In this document: positions 56,706 to 64,000 of the stretch, in pieces
How the letters are laid out: the number at the start of each line of letters is the position of its first letter
Position numbering within the stretch: position 1 is the stretch's first letter
From: Patiria pectinifera
Taxonomy: Eukaryota > Echinodermata > Asteroidea > Valvatida > Asterinidae
Length of the DNA: 64,000 bases
Reading direction: 5' to 3'
Assembly (NCBI GenBank): GCA_029964075.1
Contig: CM057135.1
Span: 3,023,001 to 3,087,000, forward strand
Made by a program: the position numbers and the translations under genes
Notes under the pieces: model-generated
Told to the model about the DNA's origin: nothing
The model's database searches: none
The model's input: the letters and a program-made list of their open reading frames with translations, nothing else

Positions 56706-59312
56706 ACACCATGTTATGGCATGTATGGGGACAATTTCTTTTGCTAGGAAAATTTGGACCGAGTTATATGGGGACTTTGCTGTCCAGTAAGCACCGCCCC
56801 ATGGCGTTCTGACCAATCACAGCCGTGATTTATGTCCGACGTGCGTGCACTAAAGTACGACATGCGTGCACGCACGTATGATGCGCACGGAAGGAAAATG
56901 CAGCGTGGCAATGGAGAGGCCTGAGTTTGTGTATGCCCACGTGCGCACTGGGCGGAGCTTACTGGATTAGTCCATTTTAGTCCCAACAAAGACATTGTAC
57001 TGACGAGTGTTTGTCCCCTATGGTACAAGACTGTGTGCGTGTGTGAGTATGTAATCACTTTCAATCATGGACATTGAACATTGGATCTTGATGAAGAAGA
57101 ATAGGGTCCACAATTCCCGAATGTCCACTGTACCGCGTCATTACACCGCTCTCATCAGAGTGTTGACCCGCTGCGCTTGTTTTGAGCATGCCCAAAACAA
57201 GTGCCGAAATTTGGCACTTAAGGTACATGTATGTAGCTCGATCATGGTGACCCTCTTCCATCCTTGACAGTTCCCACTGTGTTACATGTACCAAATTGTT
57301 CTGAGAGACCTTACTGCACTTTGCCTCATCACGCTTTCATACTTTTCAGGTCGCAGTGGGATGGCCAGCATGATGGCAGTTTGGTGTGACGGGTTTAAGG
57401 CACACATCTTGTTGCATCAAATAAACATAATGACTATACCTTGATGACATAACACTATACCTTTAAGCACTTGTACTCGTCAGGATTTATCCACAGTGAT
57501 TTCAAAAGGTGGTCAAGTCAGACTGAAAATGTTGGATTAAAGCCTGTCGCACATGGCAGGCACAATGTTCATAATGACACCTGCATGTACTGTATACATG
57601 GTAGTTTACCCGGTAGTCACAAGATGTTACCAAGCACCAGGGCAAGGGCTTTAAGGAAACGTTGACATCTGGTGCATATTTGGTGTGATGATTCAGGGTC
57701 AGGTGATAAAGTTTGGAGGTATGGATCACATCGACCAGTAGATTAAGATTATTCAGCTCCAGGGTATCATGCTGAAATTCATGCAATGCCTGCAGCCCAC
57801 TGTCCGTACAAATGTGGAGAACCGGCCAAAGTACCAGAGTCGTGTCTTTTAATTGCTCTTTCCAAACAAGTTGTTCCAATGATAGCAGAGAAACTGAAGG
57901 ATATTGTTGTCCAAGATGCTGCATGTATACCGTACATGTTGTTTACCCAGCCATGAGAATATTGGTTCAGGAGGCACTGGAGCACCCCTACATCAGTCAC
58001 AATCAAATTCTATTAACACACAAACGCAGGTGACTGGCAGACAATATTCTGCTTTAATGTACACTGTAGGTACATGTACAGCAGGTTTCGCAAGCTATCG
58101 TCACGATCATCCATGGTTACACTAACAAAGACAAGGAATCTCAGAAATATGATCTGAGTGTTGGTGACTAACTCTCCCTTTGACTTGTAGCTTCAGATTC
58201 TACTCCAGTCCAAAATAATGTTCAGATTACATGTAAATTATAGTGACTTCCAGCAGCTTATTGTGGAAACTTGATTACCTGTAAATGTTTTAGTTACAGT
58301 TTTGCAAACAGCCCCAAATCTACCGTATCAAAACTATGGTGGAAAAAGGCTTTTCTGGGCAAATGTGCCATACAGGTTTTCACTCATATAGGATGTGTAT
58401 CATTTTGAACATCTACTGACCTAGTCAGCCGGAAGACATTTCCCTAAGGTTTTTTTTTTTTTTATAAGGGAATGTGTTTTGAAGGTGTTAAACACAGTTG
58501 TTTCAGACTGGTTTAAACACAGTTGTTTTAGACTGGTTAGAGTCCGGAATGCTGATATTTTCGCTCAGGTGATTATCATGACACAAAGTGTTTACCGACA
58601 AAGCACACTGTACCAGTCTTTACTCCCATTAATAAATACAAAGTAAATCTTTTTGGTCCAAAAATGAAAACAAGTAAAAAACTAGAGGCATTTCCAACAA
58701 GTTTGTCACCAATTTTACTTCATGTTTTATGAAAAATTACCCTCTGGCTATTATGAAATGGCCGTCTACACTACAACTCCTTACTTTAGTGATTGGCATA
58801 CACATCGTACATACTGCAACTGGGCCGTTGTATTGTGAATTTAGACTACACGTATGACATATTGAGGATTGTGAATGTTTAATCAATAAAACGTTAAAAG
58901 ACACTGGATATCATAGGAGTCCAAATTTCATGTGACACTGTTAAGTACATGCATGTACCTGTATTAAACCAGCCAGCCATGGGACGGGCTCTCGACCAAT
59001 GGGAAAGGGTAAATAACTGTCCGAGGAATATTACCGATAATTGTGCTTAAAAATTGGGCTTGGGAATTTATTTTGTGGGAAGATTAGTACTTTGAATCTA
59101 TTGATTTAAACCCTCCAGAAGAAGTGATTTAGTTCTGGGTCAGTTGATGTTTCTCACATAGCACTCTCTGCAACCTTAAACAAACTTCAAACCACAAAAT
59201 TGTGCAGAAGTGCAGTGATCAGAATTTTTAAACTGAAAAAAAATGTTACTAAACCTTACATTAAGTAACAGTAGTTGGAGTAAAAAGACCTATACAACCA
59301 ATCATGCACAGT
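56706..59312. other. no recognised gene
   Basis: Overlapping short frames on both strands at 57.0-58.1 kb carry no domain. A patch of alternating purine-pyrimidine (gcgtgcacgcacgtatg) lies near 56870. The rest is AT-rich with tacatgta words. Confidence 0.4.
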
Positions 59313-59720
59313 GGCGGATCTAGGTTCATGTAAAATACAGGAATTGGGCAATTCAATGAAGAAGTGGACATAACCTCAAAATTTAGAATTGTTTTTTGAG
59401 AATAAATTGGCATTACATGGTAACATATACATCAAAGCTTCAGGGAAAAATAGTTTTATTGCCATGTCTTTACAGGAAGTACACCGAAAGTTGAATTTTG
59501 TGCCATCAATGTTTCAGCATGAAATTATGTGTTGAAGGGAATGTACAACATTTGCTTTTGCTGCAATTTTCAGAAATAAATGGATTGGGAGGATTAGTGT
59601 GTTATAGCAAATATTGTTCAATTGACTTGCTTCACGTTTTGGGTTTGGATATGCTGGAAAAATCCAAGAAAACCAACCATGTTTTTGAAGTCTGGTTCCT
59701 TGACCCCACGTAAGATGAAA

Positions 59721-59780
59721 CCAGTGGCGTAGCCACGGGGGAGGGGGGGGGCAACAGCCCCCCTCCCCCGTGGCCACTAG
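59721..59780. repeat. 60-bp hairpin, G-run arm against C-run arm
   Basis: CCAGTGGCGTAGCCACGGGG, a G run, gcaacagc, then a C run and CGTGGCCACTAG. GAAAC flanks both sides. It resembles the CAGTGGCG end of a common MITE type folded back on itself. A separate cagtggcggatctagg lies at 59311. Confidence 0.55.
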
Positions 59781-59799
59781 GAAACGGGCTGAACACAAA

Positions 59800-61560
59800 A
59801 GCGCTGAAATGCTGTTTGCCGCAAACTGTAAGAAAAAGCCAGCAAAGAGGGAAAGCCTTCAACTTCCACAATGCCTCAACAGATCGTCAGTCCCCGCAGC
59901 CTCAGCACAGAAACTTTACAGGTTGTTCAGGCTTTCTATGAGAGAGAGGACTCAGTTGTCAGGCCCCAGGGCGAAAGGATGTAGAAACTATTTGGGACAC
60001 CGAGGGAAAAAGAAAAGAGCAAGCCAAGCACCTCACTTCATCCATAAGGGGAGACCCATGCGCTTTTTTGTGCAGAACATCCCGGATTGCAGGTGGGCAA
60101 GCCTAAGTTTGCTGAGCTCTGCCCAAAACATGTCCTCCTCAGCAAAAACTTACGCACAATGTATGCTTATGCAGGTATCACGACAATGTGATAAATGCCA
60201 TTGATGCACTCCATAAGGCTGTTCCAGAGTTCCCACCATATTCCCATGATCTTCCAGCATCTCTCCTCTGTAAGCAACCATCCAGAGAGTGCTGGATGAA
60301 TGAGTGTTCAGAATGTCAGAAGGCAGCTGGATTCAACAAAGCCCACAACTTTGAGGGGTCCTTGCAGTATGCATGTGCCTGGTTGGTGTGGGAAAAAAGA
60401 TGACGGCAGAGTGGTGAAGATAGAGGAAGATGGAACAGTGGAAGAACTTGTCAAGTACGGTACATTTGTACAGATTCCTTCCTCAATTCCTTGAATATTG
60501 CTACGTCAAGAAAGAGCAAGCGGCAGCTTATAACACTCAGCGTGAAAAGGCAGTGTCAGTATCACACGATGGCAAAACAGCATTGCTGCAAGTAAATTTC
60601 TCCGAAAACTACACGTGTATCACAGGATGAAGTACAGAGCGCCCATTGGAACCAGCAGCAAGTCAGTGTATTTACCGCAGCACTCTGGTACTCTGGATCT
60701 CTACACTCCTGAGTCCTTGCATCTGATGACCTAACACACTCAAAGGACACGATTCTTACATGCCTACATGGATGTGCTTCTTGAGGAATTACCCGACAGT
60801 GTGACTTCTCTTTCAGTGTGGTTAGATGGACCAGCGTCTCAGTTCAAAAATCGGTTCATCGCATCTGGAATAGCAGCACTTCAAGAGAAGCACCAGATTG
60901 AAATTCACTGGAATTTCTTCTGCACCTCCCATGGCAAAGGTCCTGTGGATGGCATTGGAGAGGCTGTGAAGCATCAAGTATGGAGAAAGGTGCTTTCAAG
61001 GAAGTCGCTTGTCAGAAATGCTGAAAGCTTCACTGCTGCTGCCAGCGGAATGAGCAATGTTATTGTCAGAGAAATCAAGGTAACTGAGATTTCAAAGAGA
61101 AATGAAGCTCTCAACACAAGTGATGTGTTTACTGAGGCCGGCAATCAGTGGCATTGCAAAGCAGCACTAGCTTCATGAAGGTGGTAAATGACAATGTTGT
61201 GACATGTATACATCCTTACAAAGGATAATATCACTATAAATGCTGATGGTGATGATGCTGAGATACCATCTACTACTAGCTGCCCCCATGATCCGAGCAG
61301 TGTCGAGTCCATTCATAGGAGACTGGTATATGGTAGAATATGAAGGGCACAGAATTCCGGGAGAAGTGGTTGCTGTTGGAAATGGAGAATTCCAAGTACA
61401 TGTATCTGTGATGGAGCATGAAGGCAAATATTGGAAATAGCCCACTCAAAAAGATTGTATCTTCTACACAAAGGACAAAATGATATCGAAGCTAGATCAG
61501 CACCAGAAGTGGTCAACAATCGCGGACATTTTAAATTTTCTGTTGAACTTTAAGAAGAGT
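59800..61560 (+). pseudogene. transposase-like gene of an uncharacterised widespread family, many frameshifts
   Basis: Ordered family segments in shifting frames: LSTETLQVVQAFYEREDSVV with TAG at 59982; HALFCAEHPGLQVGKPKFAE; SLLCKQPSRECWMNECSECQ (zinc-type Cys pattern); WCGKKDDGRVVKIEEDGTVE; a segment near 60600 (LRKLHVYHRMKY). Then the best open part at 60768-61178, DVLLEELPDSVTSLSVWLDG, QFKNRFIASG and HWNFFCTSHGKGPVDGIGEA. Last is a C-terminal piece, GDWYMVEYEGHRIPGEVVAV ... HEGKYWK, with TAG at 61438 where Trp is expected. DG...QFKNR and HGKGPVDGIG look like a DDE-type core. The fragment at 51135 is an N-terminal piece of the same family on the other strand. Confidence 0.75.
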
Positions 61561-61589
61561 ATATTCACGACCAAGAGTCAAGACGTGGA

Positions 61590-63410
61590 ACTTATTTGAT
61601 ATATAACCTTTCTGTTGTTTTATTTTCTTTAGTACCTACATATATATATGTATGTAAGAGAGAAAATTACTTACATGTATATTTTATTGTAAAATTTGTG
61701 TTTTGTAAAATACTGCATACAGTCAGGTTCACTATGTTAAGAAATATAGTTTCGTTCAAATTTTTTGGAGATTAGCAAACTTATACATTTTTAGAATCTT
61801 CAGAGCATGGAGAATCGGAAAATCAATGTTGGCATTTGCGTAGACACCTGTATGGCGGCCATCTTGGATTTTCAAAATGGCCGCCATAAAATACATAATT
61901 TGTGCTGTTTTCGGCTTCTTGTCAACCAAAAAACATAATTTAAGAGGCTAATCCTGTGTTTTTTGGGTCAAGGAATCTACTAAAAGCCACACAATAGTGC
62001 TCCGGATTAAAGAAAACACCAAAATGGTATGCGAAAACCATTTTCTTTATATTTGTGACATATCAGTGCTAATCCTATGTTTTCTGGTGCATATACGCCA
62101 CAGAGTGGAACAATAATATTCCGCTTACATTTTTCGATCTACAAACTCTTTATGTTACAGGAAATAAATTATATGGCCCCGCCCAAACAAAACTTTCTAT
62201 TGCTGTGGCCAGAACAACAGAGGGCGACGTTGGGAGTGGTAATCCAGTGCACTTAATTAAATTTGCATTGTTTCAGTAGTTATGCCCAAAATTTACTCTC
62301 ACTGTTCTATTCTCCCACAGGTATGTTCAATTTTTTTCTTATGGTCATGTTTTAATTTAAGTGTCATAGATTAAGGATGGCTACTTGTTTTAACTTCATT
62401 GTTAAAGATGTTGAAGGATTGAATGGATGGAAAGTTATGTAAGTTTCAGATCTGTTGTTTCAAAGTAACATGCAAAATTTGCATACATTATTTAAATCTG
62501 CACAAACCACAAGTCATGAGTAAGATAATTCTGATCATATTGAATTCCATGCTTATTGTCTATTGATAATAGGATACTATCTGTCATTCTGTCCATTTGT
62601 AGATAAAGCTGTGGATATTATGCCTTACTGAGCTTTTGGGGAATCGCTTGATAAATTTGAGATATACATGTGCATTTTACGTAAAGTTTTAAGAGTTGAC
62701 ATGATTGTTTTCTCAGAAGTGGACTGCTATGCAAACGTTACTCATTAGAATACTTGCAGAAAAAAAGTTGCATATAAGCTGGTTACTTTGATTCACTACA
62801 CATTCATTTACACTCGAATTCATTGAACTTGTTTTGGAAGTAATTAAAAAAAAAAAACACCGGGCAATATATAAAGAAAGTTGTGTTTCTCAAGTGAGGC
62901 ATAGACTTATAATTACTTACCTGATAGGCCTAATGAAACATTAATTTGTTTTGTGGATATTGCCTGCCATATTGAAACTTGTATCTTGGTGACTGGAAAT
63001 GATTGTAGGTGTGGACTAAATGACTGTTCATGTTGCTAGGACTAGAGGGCCAGACTAATAGGAATTTAAGTTTCCACTATTGTAAATGTCATGTATAAGT
63101 TATTGAGTAATGTTTTGCACTTATTAAAATTTGCATTGTTTCATTTGACATGCCCAAATCAAGTCCTCATTGTTGTTGTTTTTCATCGTTTTATTCTGCG
63201 ACAGCGAGCTAGTGCCCATATCCCCAGAATACTGCACCCTGGTTACTGTCATTCAATATGCCAATTCCATCATTCCAGGGACAAGGAATCCACCTGTAAG
63301 TATACCGTAGCTAGAGTCCTACTTATTCTAATGCGTTGTTTATTTTCATAAAAATATATCTTGGCAGCAGTTCAATTCATCTGACTAACGGTGGATGTTG
63401 TTCTGTGCCT
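61590..63410. other. non-coding DNA upstream of the 63.4-kb ORF
   Basis: A small inverted repeat TATGGCGGCCAT ... ATGGCCGCCATA lies at 61851-61888. A plus-strand frame at 63091-63351 has no domain. A splice acceptor (tgttctgtgcctgtag) ends at about 63414. Confidence 0.5.
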
Positions 63411-63420
63411 GTAGGTCATT

Positions 63421-64000
63421 ATGATGGATGAAAGCTCTTATGATGACAACTCCAATGAGCCTGTGGACTGGAAACTATGCATCTTCTGTCAGGAGTCTAA
63501 CACAAGTAAAGGGGCAGTTGTTCTGAATCCAAGGACCGAATCCTACCAGAAACTACTTGATGTGGTGGCAGAGCGAGCCGGTGTACATGATGGAAAATAT
63601 GTTGCAATTCAGAGACGTCTGCAAGGATGTACAAAAGAGATGCTGCTCGACAAGGAAACAATATGGCACCGAAGCTGCTATTCTTCTGCCACAAACCAGA
63701 CAGAGTTACAGCGAGCCAGAGACCGCTTCGAACATTCCATGTCCTCAGGACGGTGTGCCATAAAAAAACGAGGCTATAAAAGATCCAGCTCAGAAATGGA
63801 AGCAGATACACCAGGAACATCAATGCCGTTCACAAGATCTGCGACAAAGCCTTTGTCAAAAGTCCAGTGTTTCTTTTGTCAATCAGATAACGGTCAAGCT
63901 CTCCTCACAGTTAGAACAGGGAACTCAGGGAAGGCACTCAGGCAAGCAGTAGAAATTTCCCAAGATCCAGTGTTGATGACAAGATTAAGCAATGCAATAT
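63421..64000 (+). CDS. Cys-x2-Cys module protein of a repetitive marine-invertebrate family (3' end beyond window)
   Basis: ATG at 63421 opens 193 codons with no stop to the window edge. An in-frame TAG just upstream belongs to a good acceptor (cctgtag|GTCATTATG), so the exon may start at 63415. Residues 1-20 are acidic. Module 1: WKLCIFCQESNTSKG, then QKLLDVVAERAGVHDGKY, TIWHRSCYSSATNQTELQRA. A basic linker follows: AIKKRGYKRSSSE. Module 2: VQCFFCQSDNGQALLTV, LRQAVEISQDPVLMTRLSNA. Paired CxFCQ ... WHRSCY blocks suggest zinc binding. I recognise the layout as a multicopy family of unknown role, often near transposase-like genes. The copy is intact as far as visible. Confidence 0.75.
   Translation, partial: MMDESSYDDNSNEPVDWKLCIFCQESNTSKGAVVLNPRTESYQKLLDVVAERAGVHDGKYVAIQRRLQGCTKEMLLDKETIWHRSCYSSATNQTELQRARDRFEHSMSSGRCAIKKRGYKRSSSEMEADTPGTSMPFTRSATKPLSKVQCFFCQSDNGQALLTVRTGNSGKALRQAVEISQDPVLMTRLSNAI

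Noticed and set aside
57061..58125. Several overlapping 65-140-codon frames on both strands
   Set aside because: No domain, no splice context and mutual overlap. Consistent with chance.

Overview
The window is eukaryotic DNA from an animal, most likely a marine invertebrate. Coding signal is sparse and split by GT/AG introns. There are no operons. The sequence is dominated by mobile elements of metazoan type: Ty3/gypsy, Penelope-like, hAT-type foldbacks, a Maverick/Polinton-like cluster and a tRNA-derived SINE. AT-rich intergenic DNA is studded with words such as tacatgtaca and accggta. The phylum cannot be fixed from sequence alone; I find no rRNA, no mitochondrial sequence and no complete host gene. 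Many of the protein fragments belong to uncharacterised, transposon-associated families that I recognise only as families, not by name.

Layout. 1-3987: a minus-strand Ty3/gypsy retrotransposon with a flanking LTR and one unbroken gag-pol frame of at least 1,250 codons, cut by the window edge. 4.0-6.4 kb: non-coding DNA with a decayed hAT terminus. 6.37-19.05 kb: a satellite of about 54 monomers of 235-236 bp with nested higher-order duplications, then decayed monomers to about 19.4 kb. 20.0-22.9 kb: three smaller tandem repeats. 24.8-25.8 kb: a minus-strand ORF of a transposon-associated family plus a partial duplicate. 26.3-27.7 kb: a hAT-like MITE and a second element with long inverted ends. 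29.0-33.9 kb: a broken Maverick/Polinton-like cluster (PC4-like protein, small Cys/His protein, integrase with chromodomain, virion-type small ORF), its integrase split by a 973-bp hAT-type element with a perfect 8-bp target duplication.

34.9-38.3 kb (+): a decaying multi-exon gene with an integrase-like DDE core; a 303-bp foldback sits in one intron and a tRNA-like SINE abuts the sixth exon. 39.6-43.9 kb, possibly to 48.7 kb (-): a fragmentary HECT-type E3 ubiquitin ligase gene with a solo LTR and a 138-bp foldback carrying telomere-type repeats in its introns. 51.1-54.1 kb: a short fragment of a transposase-like family and a Penelope-like element with an inverted copy of its own 3' end. 59.8-61.6 kb (+): a decayed transposase-like coding region of the same family as the 51.1-kb fragment. 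63.42-64.0 kb (+): an open ORF with repeated Cys-x2-Cys modules that runs off the window.

The genes do not form a pathway. The window reads as a heterochromatin-like or intergenic TE landscape. Its clearest new-looking material is the satellite with higher-order structure and a set of very short foldback elements with exact 8-bp target duplications, two of which are built from related 16-bp subterminal units.
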